Below the pieces are notes generated by a model. The model worked only from the letters and a program-made list of their open reading frames with translations, did no database searches and was not told the DNA's origin. DNA of 64,000 nucleotides, taken from NCBI RefSeq assembly GCF_022539315.1, contig NC_066313.1:9861764-9925763 (forward strand). The letters are read 5' to 3'. Position numbers and translations under genes: made by a program. This document shows, piece by piece, positions 34,888 through 48,600 of the stretch. The DNA comes from Serinus canaria (lineage: Eukaryota > Chordata > Aves > Passeriformes > Fringillidae). Positions within the stretch are counted from its first letter, which is position 1, and each line of letters opens with the position of its first letter.

Positions 34888-37800
34888 AAAGTTAGAGTAT
34901 TTCTAACAATCCACAAGTAATTGGATGACATGAGAATGATTGATTATTCCACAGTTACAAGAACAAAAACAAGGAAACCCCCGAACTCCCTTCCATGGAC
35001 ACTGAGGAATGCTCACCCAATCATATTTTGCTTTTGTGGCTGACTTCATTGTTTCAGCCCATATGGCCAGAATAATGGGGAAAAAAAAAAAGCATTCTCA
35101 GGGAAGATTCCATCTGGGCTTGCTCCTCTCAGTTCTCCAGGATTTTCAGGTAAATTTTCTTCTTCCCCAAACAAGGCTAAATGCGCTACCAGTGGTCTGC
35201 ATCAGTGCCACCACTCCAGTGCAGATGCTGTCTCTTCACCAGTGTCAGCACCATACTGTTGGTAGGCCCTGTGCCAGCTGTGTCCCTGTGGAACAGGAAC
35301 ATGTGCCTCCCTGGAATGTGTGCACACACATCCTCCATGCTGCACCTTTAATGTTGCATTCAGCTGAGACAGCTGATGACAATTTAGTGAGAATTACTTT
35401 AATGAAGTTAGTACAGAAGTAAACACATACTTCTAGGCACAACAGAGACACCTAAATTAAATGGAAATGGATGATATTAGTATGTTTACAGAAAAAAAAA
35501 AAAGGTGAAATACACATTTAACATTTTTATATCCAATGTAGTGCAAAGAAGATCTCAGACAGACACAACACACACAATATTTTAAAGCCCATTCTGTTAA
35601 TAGTTGTGATTATCTGGCATTCCTTTTCTTTCTTATCTCTCAAAGAGAAAGATTTTCCAGAAACAAGAAGCTGATGGGCTGCTCTTTGTGTGGAGCACTA
35701 TTCTGTGCTGGATGGACACTGACCTGCCAGAGCCTTTGGGAATGCCAAACTGAGACTGAGAGGCTCAAACTGGCAGCACAGCAAGACAAATCCCTTTCTG
35801 AAAAGAGCTGGGATATTACCCAAAGAGAGACAGTACCACCCTCAGAGCCCTGGAGGACAGTGTTTCCAATACAGGTGTATTTTCCCTGTCTTACACTCCC
35901 ATGGAAATCAACAGTGCTACTCTGAACATGACTAAGCTGTCGTGGTGGGATGCCTTTTCAGCTTCTTTTAATGCACACACAGAGAAATTTTATAAGGCAA
36001 TGCTAATAATAAGATGAAATTGTCATGTCTGAGTGAACATCAGCATGTAGTTCCAAAGGTGCACCTATTTTGACCTCAGCTGTCATGTTGCACATGGTAC
36101 TCTATGACAAACTGCCATCAATCTTTTTTTTTTTCTCCTTCTGTTTCTTTTCCTTCCTGCTGTGGAGTGTTTTTTATTCATTACTGGTGGCAGGCTCGTC
36201 CTCATTTTATTTTTTTCCTCCTGCTGAGGTGCAGTAAAATAAATTAGTTTAATACACTTTATAAAGGTAGTTGGTTTAATTTTCCCTTTGGTACATCCGA
36301 TGATACAACTACTTTAATAAATTGATATTTAGATAGTTTGGTTTAAATGTTTCGTGATTTTCTACCTGCTGTGGAAGATGCCAACTGCTTTAGTCAAACA
36401 CTTTTAGAAATGCTGGAATCAATTTCTTTTCCCTTCATATTGCTGCCCTGAAGATACACATTTGGCACACTAAGGATTTATTTCTTGAAAATATGAAGCA
36501 GCAGTGCAGCCTGGTTGGTTTGATTGCTTTGATTCTAAACTGTTCAGAGGTTAGAAATAAATTTCAGCTGGGAAATACAACCATTTTCTCAGAAACAGAG
36601 CTTTTCATTTCAGAATGGCTATATCTAGGTCTAGTTGCAATTTTCGTGAGGGTTTTGCTGTTTCTACCTGTTGGATGTTATGTACATCAAGAGCAGTAAA
36701 AGCCTGACACAAAGAAGTATACAGAAATCCAAGTCCTGTTTCAATGGGGATTTACATGCTTAGAGCAGAAAAGCAAGGAATTCAGGTCTGAAAGCTTTCC
36801 AGGTGTTCAGGCAAAATCTCTTCAGTCAAGCAGCTCCATGTGGCACATGCTCAGCCACCCCTCAGAAATACCCAGAGCAAGCAATGCTTTCAGTAACAGA
36901 TTAACAAAAAAATTAACAAAAACAGGTAGAAGAAGTCAGAAACCAATCTAGGAGAAACAGTGACAGCTTCTCAACTCTAATGCAGCCATGAACAATTAAC
37001 TTCCATAAGCATTTGTCCTGCAGAGAGAAGCAAGGTACCACAAGCATCCCACACAGAAATGAATGACCTTTCTAAGGTAACACAGGAGAAGTATTTTTAA
37101 AATAGAAGAGTGGAGGAAAAGAACAAGCTATGGTCTTCTGGAGTATTTTTACCCTGAGTCTTTAGATTCCTGTACATCCAGAATAAAACACACAAAGGCA
37201 GCACAGAGCTGTGTGCTTCTTTTGGCTAAACAGGAGTGTGCTCTCTGTCACTTAATGGCCTCATTACAGTTCCTTCTGTGTTGGAAATAAAGCCATTCAT
37301 GTGGAAACACAGGTAGTATGGGAGATGAGGTATATAATATTTATGCCCAGGCTGATCTACAGACAAGATACCCTAGTGATAAGGTAACAGATGCTGGCAG
37401 TCTGCACCCATGCTCCACCAACATTTAAAAATTAAAATCTGTAACAAAGGAATTCAGGAAGAACTGTAACCAAGCAAAGAAAAAGAAGATCAAGAAGGAA
37501 AAAAAAAAAAAAAGAAAACATTAATTTCAGTTCTGTCACTTTTTTCCAATGTTGTAGGATTATGTAAATTATCATATAAGACTATGAACCAAAAGTCTAA
37601 TAGACAAATCCTAGAATGAAAACTTTCCTGAGGAAAAAATAGGAAAATGTTTAATCACACATCTCAGCATAAAAATTCACTGAGTATTTTTTTGTTTGGA
37701 TTCTATTCCAACAGTCAGGTCTAAGACACTTAAATACATTTACAGCTGGATGTTAGCTACTTGGAGATCCAAACCATAAATTAATTGGGATGCAGTCTGA

Positions 37801-40800
37801 GGTCCAAGGTCTAGGAGCAATTAACTGCATCACCAGAGTTCAGTTGTCCTGTTTCTGTCAACACCACTTTTTTTTGTTAAATAACGATGTAATTATACAA
37901 AACATGCAAAATGCTGATGAAATACTCAAGACCATATAGTGATAAATATTATTCATATACAGGCATGCAAACATTATGGGCTGATTCCAAGTGTAGCCTA
38001 AACTCTCTTTATTTAATGATTTTATGGCAGCCATGTTTATTTATAAGAAATAAATAATGCCAGATGTGTGTGTGCAAACATACAAATGCCATATTCTTAA
38101 GCACTTATTTTAAATTCTGTAGGAAAAAGATTTCCCATCCCAAATGATTTAGCAGAGAATAATGACTTAGCAGTTACTTTGGTTTCTTTCACAGAAGTAG
38201 AAGATATTTCTTCCCTGAACATGATTTCTCTTCCCTGCTAACAATCTCCTGAGACATTTCTCTGCTGCCAGTACCAAAAAGTCATAAAGTTGAAAAGTGC
38301 ATTCCAGATTTTTCTATGCCATCTGTCACACAGCCCCTGTTCTTGGCCTTCCCTCAGTGTCATGACAAATGTCTAGCACTGATACTTTATAAGAAACTGA
38401 ACACCCACCCTGTGCTGTCAGTGTTTGTATTCTCTTTGGCTTTCCAAGGAGAGCATTTGGCCATCACTGCTGTCATTGGGGACATCCCTGAGCAGAGCCC
38501 CAGTGGGATCCTCCTGGGATGGGCAGGTCCTGTCTCACTGTAGGAGTTGGCTCAGTCTCTTGTAGGATGGTCTGGGATGGACTCTGTGGCATTTGGAGAG
38601 AGACTTGAAAACTGTTAGCATAAGCAGGGGAGGATAAGTGCCATCATACTCAATTAATAGCAGATAAATACAATTTGTTATCATTAGGTTTTGCTCTAAC
38701 AAAAACATGTCAACAAAGCCGATGAGAATTTTTAGCAGCAGCATGTGCTGTCTCCAGCTTCAGCTGCATCTCTGATGTTTCAACTCTTCACCTGCTTCCC
38801 ATTTCATTCTCCCTCCTACCACTGTTGTGCAGTAAGGGAAAAGAAATTGCTTTCTGTCTTCTGGAGGTGACCAAAAGAAGCCTCTGAGGCATGTAATTAA
38901 TCTAATCTATTAATGGCACAAAAAGCACACTGCAGATGAGTTCTTGCTTCCCCAAACAGTCAGATTGCCAGGAGTTCCTAAGAGCAATGGAGAGGTAAAA
39001 ATCCCATGCAACAAATTCCATCCAGCTTCACCAGGTACTCCCCACTTCCACAGATGAAACAGACCTCAGTCAGAAATGTAGTACTTGTTATATTACTTGC
39101 ATTGGAAGAATAGCTATGATAATGTCCAGATTGTTGGGGAAAAACAATTAAAATCTCAGTGTATAATAGCAATTATTTTCTCCTAACATTACTTTTCAAA
39201 GCACTCTATTTTCCAGCTGTTTTTTCCATAAGTTGTCCTGTTTCTCTGAATTAGAATAAGCTTATCCCTTGGCTTTAGCCATGGCTCAATGGCTGGACTG
39301 AAGTATAGTTTTAAAATGCATAAGCACCATAAAGAATTTTAAAAGAAAGGTCACCTGGGAAACTTACATCTAGGGTACACTCTTCTGAAGATCAGATAGC
39401 TCAGTTTTCCTTTTGTGAATTCAGCAAAAAGGGCTGATTATGCTTTTCTAATCTGTTCTTTTCTCTAAAGACAGTCAAGCTCTTTTTAGATTAGTGTTTC
39501 AACATAGAACAAAATTACCTTAGTGAACAACAGAAAATATGCAAATTAGTTTGTATTAGGAAAGCTTTTGACACCAAAGTAATTAATTTCTTCTTCTTTT
39601 TTTTTTAATGTGCATGTGCAAAGCCAAATCTAAAGTAGTTTCATTTACCCCAGATTTTAAAAATAAGGTGCTTAAAGTGGCACATATGATAGTTTGCTCT
39701 GTAATTCACTGTTCACTCTTCATTCTCTATTCTGTCATTCCAGCTTGCATCACAAAGGAAAGAAAATAACTTCAAATTAATAATATTTTTAGATAATTCA
39801 AAACACAATTTATCTCAATTTTTATCGTTAGTTGTGGTTGAACCAGAAAAATAGAAAAGAATCTAAACTGCAAAGTTTGTCACTCATTCCTTTTATTGAG
39901 GACTCCAAGGTCACAATTGGCTTATGACAACCAGGGAAACTAATATAAACATAGGTATAAATTCAGGTCCATTTTCAAATATAGGTCATATTGCAGCATC
40001 AGTTTGTGCAAATATTTATAACACAACATTTTTTTAATGCTAGAAAACAACTAACTTTATAATCTGCCTTCTCAATGCACTGGAAATAATGACATAAAAT
40101 ACATTGATGTCCCTAGGAGAACACTAGAAATTCTTTCTAGTGGCTTTTGTGCACACTTCAGGAGCATTATGAACAGATTAGTGACCATTTACTTAAGTAC
40201 CATTTGTGGGGGATGCACAAAGTTAGCATCCAACCCAGCAATTGTACAATCGCTCATAAAGTGGATAAATAAACAAATAATGAAACATCATGCATAAGGC
40301 AAGGCAATTTGTTGGGTTTTATTAGCATCTAGTTTTGTTACTCATCACACCAATGACTGTATCTTTTATTTTTTCAGTCTCTTTTCCTGGCAGGATTACT
40401 GTTCAGCAAGAAGAAGCTCATCAAGAGTGTCAGAGGATGGCTGTCAGACAATATATTTTCAGTCTTCCTATGCAGTAATCACCTTCCCAATTCCTCACCA
40501 CTTCTGACTCAGAAAATATTTACTCAGATAGGGTTTGCTACTGCAGAGGCAGTAAAAGAGCTCACAAAAAGTTACTGGTTTTCTCAGCACAGTAACTCTA
40601 CAATGCAAATGTTCATCTTTTATTCATTCCATTTTAAACAACCTCATCCATAACCCCATAATTTCTCTACCTGGGTGTTTCCTATCTACCTGTGCACTTG
40701 CATTTTCCCTTGGATTGTAAGTAAGGCCCTTGACTTAAGGTTGCACAGGTTATAAATCAGAGGCTGGTGTAATTTGTGGATTTGCTTCCTTCCACTGCAG

Positions 40801-43800
40801 CTAAGGCTGCTTAACCCAGGCAGGCACATCCCTGCATTTCCCTTCCTTCAGCCTCTCTCTCTCTCTCTGCCCCAGGCAGAAACAAACCAAAGATGAATTC
40901 CCTGTTTAACATACAGAGATAGGGAAATTTGCTGCTAATTACAGTGGTTAGAATTCCTAATGGGTAGGAGGGGGGGGTCTCCAGAGACCACCCCATTCCA
41001 CAGGCAATTCCCTTAGGTTGTTAAGTTTTCCTGCTCTTTTTCAGAAAATTTCTTAACAAAATTACTAGCAGCCTTTATCAAGCTGATATTGTAATTACTT
41101 TTGGGAAACAAATGGTATCTGAGGAAAAAGAAAACCACACTTCCATGCTTAATTTAGTAATGGGAAATTTAGAGAGAGAGAGAGCTCTTAATAAATTCTC
41201 ATCTCTCACAAATGGGATGAAATAGGCCACTAAAAGCTTCATTTGGGAGGTTAATATTAACAAGCAGAACTGTGACCTTAAAAAAGTAAAAAGAAAAGGC
41301 TTTGGTCTACAAGTCCTGAAAGAGTGTGACCATTCACAGGGATCTGGGGAAGTGCAGTGTATATGCTCAGCTGTCCACTTCCGACATTTCACTGCATCAC
41401 CATCCTTTCCCTCTCTTTGTAGAGGTAAAAGACTTCTCCACTTTCCTTGTAGATGCTCCCATTCTGTCTAAAAATCTCTTGCAGATGATGAATAAAAAAC
41501 CCCAGCCTGAACTCCTGCCCTAACCTTGCCCTCTCTTCTCATGTTAACCGTGGTGAGTGTGAGGAATTAATTTGTTTTCTTACAAGCCTGGACAACTCTT
41601 AATGAGGAAAACTGTGTAGTAAGAATCAAGCCTATGAGCAAGAAAGGCAGGATCCCACTACAAAGCCAAATGGAAAAGTTCTATCTGTCCACACATCCTT
41701 GGAGCAGAAACCCTACAGATCTTCCCCTTCCTTCCTTCACCTTTGAAAAACCACATATCCTTTGACTGACAAAATCTCTAATCATTTCCATAACCTCCAC
41801 CCCTCAATAGTTAATGTAGAAGCTATCAGAGGCTTGTATCCTTAGAATGTTGTTATTATTCCTGTTTGAACTTCCCACTCCTGAGTAGCTGGTGCACATC
41901 ATGGTCACAGATTAAGTACATGAAAATGCAGACTTCTTACAAGGAGATTTTGCACTTTGTGACCTTACTGAATGACAATTTTTTGTTGAGAGTGGATCTG
42001 AGCAGAGCACTGTCTCCTCCCACTGACATTAATACTCTGTGTTTTTTGACATGAACACAGCTCAGCACTGACAGTTTTTACAAAACCAATTCAGAAGGTA
42101 ATTCTGGATGCTCAGACACAATAATTTTGTGAAGCTGTCTTCTATGAGGCTACAGTCACCCACGCAAACTCAAGCACCCCGAAATCAGCTGAAGCTGCAA
42201 TCCCTCATTCAAGAAAGATGATGCTAAGGAAGTGCCAAATCCCAGTTCCTAACCCTTCCTGGCACATATTTAAAATTCTGACCTCATCAGAGCTATGCTG
42301 ATTCACAACAGCTGGGGCACTGGCACTTGCTGGTTTTAAGAGATACACAGGGAGATCTCTGGTAACGACAACTGCATCTCACTGGTTGTGATAAAATTAA
42401 AGTGGGACCACATATGAGCTCTGGGAAAGTATTGACCTTACATTTGCAAGTTCACAATGCTATAAAAATGCTTTAATATCTGCCAGAATGACACTTAATG
42501 TGCCAGTATGACAAAATTTTCCAAAGATCCTTAATGGACCTAAGGTACAATTAAAAGATTAAAAAAACTTTTAACAACAGAAATTACCAGGAATAAACTG
42601 TCCCATTTTAGGGATTTTTTTGTATTCAGAGCAAAATGTTCCTTTTTCTTATAAACCAACTGTTAACTTTCAAAAATGTTGCTTTTGTTAACACAGGAGG
42701 ATAATGAGTCTTAATTTAGTAGGTTGTTACATAAGTATAACCAAAAAGTAGTCAAAGCATTTGCATAGAAAGTCTGGGTGAAAAATCCTGCACTCAGAAA
42801 TTCATATTGAAAAAAAAACCCCAAAAACCAGCACTTTTTCATAGACCCAGAATGTATGTAGGGCAGCAAAGTGGAACATAGCAAATTGAACTGCAGGAGA
42901 GGGAGTGAGTTTAAGATCTATTGTCAACATATACTGTAATTCTAAATAGTGACGGGTGAATTTCTGGAAGCTTGGTTGGAATATGCAGTAAATCTAAAAG
43001 TCAGAGATTGTAACACATTTCCTGAAGTCTTTTGTCTGCACAAGGGCTTAAAATTCTTATACAATTTCCTCCTCTGCTTAATCTGAAGACTGTGAGATGA
43101 CTCATTAACAGTCTTTTAGCCACTAATTTTTTATAAAATACATGTTCTCTGCATGCAGCTGGAAGTATAGAAACAATAAAAATAGGGAAAATTAATATTT
43201 TTTTGCATTAAAAATGTTGGGCTCATGTTTTTATTCACTGAATGTTTCAATGACAAAACTTTTTAATACCTTTGACTACTGGAGAATATATTTGAATCTC
43301 TTCAAATTTTGTCTTTAGAAATTTTCTAAAATGCCTTTGGTATAATTGAAATTAACATCCTAAGTGTCTATCCTTGCTTCAAAAGATGAGATTATGTTTT
43401 TAAAATTATTTGTGATTTTTTTAATCAAAAATAATTTGGGTGTCATGTATCATTTTAGCAATCAGGGTTTTACACCACTATGTCATCATTGCCATTGAAA
43501 ATTATTAGAGTAACATCATCATGCTAAACTATTCTGAAAGCATTTTTCATTTAAAAAAATCATGATCATCCTTAAAAGTGCTTAAAAATCCTGCCTTATT
43601 TTCTATGTTATTATAACATTGTCAGAATGAAAGACTTGGAAATGAGGAAACTGAACAGAAAGAAAGAAGCCATTGTGCATTGCTTAGTTCTAGTGTAGAG
43701 GTATTAATGCAGCAATACCTATCACCACATAAGGAATCCAGTGTTTGAGTCCTGCTTGTTGAGGATTTATTAAACTTGTGAGGAGAAACAGGGATGTGGG

Positions 43801-45954
43801 TCTGGTTTACATGAGTGGAACGCTGTAGCATTCATGTACCATCCAAAATGGCTTGCACATGATTTTTTGGTTGTTTCCAGCTACTTCAAATACTACACCA
43901 TTGTTTACCAATGGGAGAAAAGCTTGGATCCACACCCTTACCACTTGCCTGCAGAGGAATTGGATTCTGTGAGGATAGTTGGATAACGGGGCCAATGATA
44001 AAGTCATTCCTCTATTTGGCAGGTAGAGCAGAAGTTGTTCCAAATTCCAGTCAGGAACAACTGTTTTACTTTGAGGAAGCCAAAAGTTCCTCATCTCTAA
44101 AGAAGGGCACTGTATATTTTATTTATTTACATTTAAACACTAATATTAATATCAATCTGAGTGAAGAACTGAGTATTGAGTCTCCTGACACAGGTGGTGA
44201 GTGAATGGAAACACCAGAGGCATGAAGAAACCCCTCAATTTGTTCTTCTTTTTAAAGTCCATTTACCTCCTGTGTACCAAATATTGTATGACTTACTCAA
44301 ATGCGAGCAGAACTGCTCAGCTGACACAAAGCTTGTGCAGTGATAGGAGTTTATAATCCACTATTTCCTACTGAAATTCTCTCTTCTATTCAGTTGTGTT
44401 CTCTTTGCTGAGCGTTGTTCTGAGTGCTGAGCTGCTGAAATTTCTGCCCTTCCAGTGATCACAAAGCCATATTCTTGTCCCTCCCTGGTGTCTATTCTTT
44501 GAAAATTAAAGAGCAGAATATTTCCTGTGAACAGAGGACAGTAAAAGCCCAGAACTGCAGCTACCTTGACAAACAAATCCATTTTCATGAACCAGTGTTA
44601 TTGTTAGCTTGGGCTTCAAGACCTGCTTTCATGGTTACCTATCACCCATCATGAGAGGATCATATCTCTAATCTCTAATTAGCTTTGGCACTCTCTGAAG
44701 GATGAAAGGTGCCATCTAAATCACAAATTTATTCCACCTTAAAAGTAGAAGTGAGAGTTCTGTAAGTCAGTGTTCAAGCAAATGAAGTACCAGCTACTCT
44801 TTGTTATCCTCAGTATGTTCAAAAATCCTCTTTACTTATGAATTTTCTGTATAGCATCATCCTGACTAAAATACCATTAGCATGCTTAAAACCACATCAC
44901 ATAACAAAGACATAAAATTATCTGGAAAGTAAAGCCAGCATTCAGAGTAGTTTCTCAATTAACTGCTTCTATTTTATTGGAAATAAGAAAATTGCAGATA
45001 TAAAATCCAAACATTACTCATAGCAATAATCACAAGAGAGGAATGTGAATGAAAGGTTAATAAGCTTACTTGAATTTGCTTTAGAGTGTGTTCTAGATGT
45101 AATTTAGGAGACCAAATTTAGGAGCTTTCATTGTCTATGCAGTCACCAGTGAGAGAAAAGGGCCTCCAAGTGGCATCACACAGCACCCCGTGGACTATAA
45201 AGCATGCCCCTGTAGATGACAAAGCTATCCCATTTCATCAGTGAGAGTGCTAAAGACTCTATTAATCACAGCCTTTTGTCCACATTTGTGAGAGTAAAGT
45301 GTTATTAAGTAATACATTAAAATTAGTATTTTGACTATGACACTTTTCTATGTGTTAATTATTGTTCTTATAGGGTCCCTAGAAAACATTTTTATTTCTC
45401 CCCTTACTGTAATAATATATATTAAAATACCTGTGTCTGAGTTGAGACAAGAGAGTCCAGAGGCACTTATTGAGGCAAATAAGGTGCTTCTCCTTGACTT
45501 TGATGGCAGAGGGATCATGCATCCCAACATGACTTTGAGCATATTCAGGGTGAGGATTTATTAGAAAATGTGATCTAATTATGTTCATGCTAAAATCACA
45601 TTCCAGCTTATTAGAAAATGCTTCTTATTATGATAAAATATAATTACTTTTTTTTATTTTTCAAATAGGTGAATATTTTAGTCACCAGTGGTAGATGTTA
45701 CCAGACACAGTCAGATACAAGTAGCAGTAAACAAAAGAAATCTGTTTTATGTTCTCTTCAGGCACTTTATACACTGAGAATTGGAGAAAAGGTGATTGAT
45801 TTCCAGAATATGAAATGCTATTAAGGAGATTCTGATCTTCATCATGTGACTTCTTTTGCATGACATTAAAACAAATAATCCAATCACACTGGAGCTGTAC
45901 CAGCAATCATGTGATGTCCATCATAGGAGATGTGAGGTTCCTATTCCCATAGCA
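34888..45954. other. Unique A+T-rich non-coding DNA
   Basis: About 11 kb with no transposon, RNA gene or exon that I can support. Simple tracts include pyrimidine-rich DNA at 36121-36160, 15 A at 37499-37513, a CT run at 40853-40868, eight G at about 40970-40977 and an AG run at 41170-41183. Transposon-poor A+T-rich patches (36200-36360, 37870-38090, 45300-45660) have the look of conserved non-coding elements, but this cannot be tested here. Confidence 0.5.
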
Positions 45955-46225
45955 ACATCTGTAGCACTCACGCTAATCACTTTAAATTAACCTTGATGTG
46001 AAAAAACGCCCTAGGGATAATGCTGTTGTTGTGGTAGTTCACATGAGTAGCACGATTTTCTAATAAAACTTCAGAGCAAAAATAGGGGTGATAATGAGAT
46101 GTCCTGTTAGGACATTATTTTTAATGCACTTTAGTTAAACCAATACATTAGTATTGGCATCAGGAGAATTATGAGTATCATAGATAACGAGCTGTCTTAT
46201 TGATTACTGCCTTTTCATAACCCGC
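45955..46225. promoter_or_regulatory. CpG-retaining, conserved-element-like patch
   Basis: Five CpG dinucleotides are spread over roughly 250 bp (in CACGCTAATC, AAACGCCC, GCACGATT, TAACGAGC and CCCGCTGTGG), inside DNA where CpG is otherwise rare. The text is free of transposons and simple repeats. Retained CpGs in methylated intergenic DNA can indicate selection or low methylation, so a conserved regulatory element is a reasonable guess. No coding frame is evident. Confidence 0.22.
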
Positions 46226-46348
46226 TGTGGTTAATTTAGAATGTGCACACAAACCAAACAACTAAAAAAGCACAAACTTGACACTGTATCTGAAAACATA
46301 ACTTTATATTTTAATACTTCACCTCTTCTTAAATGAGAATAAAATAAG

Positions 46349-46415
46349 ATGTCTACTAGAGCCTTTTGGTAAGATCCACCAAACATGTCTACTAGAGCCT
46401 TTTGGTAAGATCCAC
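46349..46415. repeat. 36-bp-period perfect tandem duplication
   Basis: ATGTCTACTAGAGCCTTTTG begins at 46349 and again at 46385. The two copies are identical for 31 bases, through GGTAAGATCCAC, and are joined by CAAAC. Perfect identity in non-coding DNA points to a recent duplication, so a presence/absence polymorphism is plausible. Confidence 0.95.
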
Positions 46416-48513
46416 AGATTGCACGCACTAAGGTACAAACCTGTGGGACTTCAGTACAACTTAAGAAGTCCAGATTTTGAGCTGAGCTTTTCTGGTGGGA
46501 AGTTGTCAGCTTAGAAGAGCTGAGCATGAGCAGACAGTTTCACACGGCGCTTGTTACTCCTTGAGTCAAAGACTTTCAAACTTTAGAGAATATTTTATCA
46601 TGAGAAGACTTTGCACACATGAATATGACCTTCCATGGGCAGGATCTGAACAGCCTGCTGGAAGATGCAGACTTGCATATATAGCAAAGGTGCTCATAGC
46701 AGAAATACATTTGGGCTCCAAGAGACAACGGACAAATGAAATTCACTGTTCAAAATGCTCAAACCAGACCTGTTCCAAATGCTAAAATCCAAGGTATGCA
46801 GACAGGCTGAAGGCAGTAAAGTCACTCAGCATGCTGGCCACTCTGAGCTAGGGGTGGTGGTGTGGAAGAAGATCCTGTGAGCCACTTCAGCCAGCCCTAG
46901 AGATCCTGCAGAAGGAGCCTACATGGAGGCACCCCTGGGCAGCCTTGCTACAAAACAAAGCCCCTTCCCCAACCCCAGCCCAGCTTCTGGGCTGCCTTCC
47001 CTGCTTTTAGTTTTCTTTCCTGCCTTACAGTTAAATGTTAGTGTTTATTTTATATGCCTTTATTGTTACTGCATCAAGGTTACAGGCCTGTATTTCACAG
47101 TAGCTTTAAAATATGATGCTGTGGTGTTCTATTGCCTTCTTTTATGGTGACTAGTTTTAATTAGAGAAAGAAAGCAGCAGCATTATTAGTCTACCAGAAT
47201 AATGGTTATACTGCTTTCCAGGAGAAAATACAGATACTTACCAACACCAGCTGTTAGGTTAACAAGGGAGTGCAGTATAAGGAGGGTGCCTATAACAATT
47301 ACAGGAATCCAATGTTAAAATTTTTCTTTTCAGTTCTTCTTCCATATCGTTAGCCTTGGAGCAAGCAAGGCTATTTAATGACTTCTCTTTTCTACCCCAA
47401 TAATTCCATCCTGTGGAATTAAAATTGATTTTCTTTTAGCTCATGAAGACCCGGCTTTGGCTGTCTTTTCCCTGATGCAAAGCCAAGGGAACGCTGTGGA
47501 GCCTGTATGTAAACTTTAGTGGCCATTGAGTCAACATGTAAATATGCACCCTGACAATGCCAGAAAATGGGGACAGCAGTATTTTGACTCTCAGCAGGGA
47601 ATCCCAGTCTAAGGAAGCAGTGCCAAAGGCTTTTCATCGTCAAGCTATTGAGAAAGCGAGGGACACAGTGTGAGCTGGGCTTTCTTGTTGTTAACGAACC
47701 ATCTCTGCAGCTTAAAACACAAACTTCAGTGCTGAAATGACACCATCAGCAGCAGTGCCCTGGAGCTGCTGCCTGAGCAAACCTGAGCTGCCAGCCAAAG
47801 CCCCCATCCTTCTTTCCTCCTGCAGTGCCAAATGACTGCTGATGCAGCTGCAGCCCTCGCTGCCCAACCTCAGCAGAGACACACGTCAAACTCAATGTTT
47901 CCCCTGCTCCCAATCTTCCTGGGTCATGCAGGCAGCCTCAAGAAACTGAGCTCTCCTCCATTAAAGTGGCAGCACGGAGTGAGAGGGGATTTTCATTCAC
48001 ACGTGTCTCAGGCAGGAATCTTTTGTGTATCAAAGTGGTTGTGGGGTGAGATTTTGAACCATCATAAAGAAATTAGAAAGTCTCCCACCTTTTCTTCACT
48101 ACTTGGAACACCTTGGCAGAGTTGACGTGCAGTGCTGACAACAACTGCTGATGTCAGATGTGGATTTTCAATTAAAATGACAAGACCATTTTTTATTTCC
48201 TTTAAAGCTCCCTAATTTCTAAACTGAAATTTTGATAAGGTTTTGCTGTTTGCATGTACACAAAAGAAATCACAGTTTTTAACTTAGATTCCATTCCCTG
48301 GACATGAAAAACTAAAACAAAAAATAAAAAAGTTTGCCTTCATCTGGCTTATCTTCCATTTTCTAGGGGAAAAAAAAGTCCAAACACTTTTTTATATCTG
48401 CTAGAATAATTACTAATCTTAAAAGAAAATTTTCCAAAGTTCAATTTTTGAGCCTTAATACATATAAATAAAAGATTATGTAGTTGATCTATAAAACCAA
48501 GCTCTGAGGTTTA
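46416..48513. other. Unique non-coding DNA, partly G+C-richer
   Basis: The part at 46800-47000 and 47690-47960 is richer in G+C than the rest. ORFs here (for example 46495-46785 and 47832-48125) have no recognisable domain. No known transposon was identified. Confidence 0.45.
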
Positions 48514-48600
48514 ACTTGTAAGCTCCTTGGAGCCAAGAAGTTGATCACATTTATCTGTAAAGCACCAGACATACTTCCCAGTTTTCTATGAACAGCAAAG
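48514..48600 (+). mobile_element. Possible ancient amniote retroposon tail
   Basis: TTAACTTGTAAGCTCCTTGG followed within about 40 bp by TTTATCTGTAAAGCACCAGA resembles the 3' end shared by old amniote CR1/L3 and L2-type LINEs and their SINEs ('TGTAAGCTCCTTGGG...TGTACAGCGCCTAGCAC'). The order and spacing fit, but the copy is short and diverged. I cannot choose a family. Confidence 0.35.

Noticed and set aside
35009..35422. 137-codon plus-strand ORF
   Set aside because: Cys/His-rich by eye, but with no zinc-finger spacing or other family pattern and no supporting signals.
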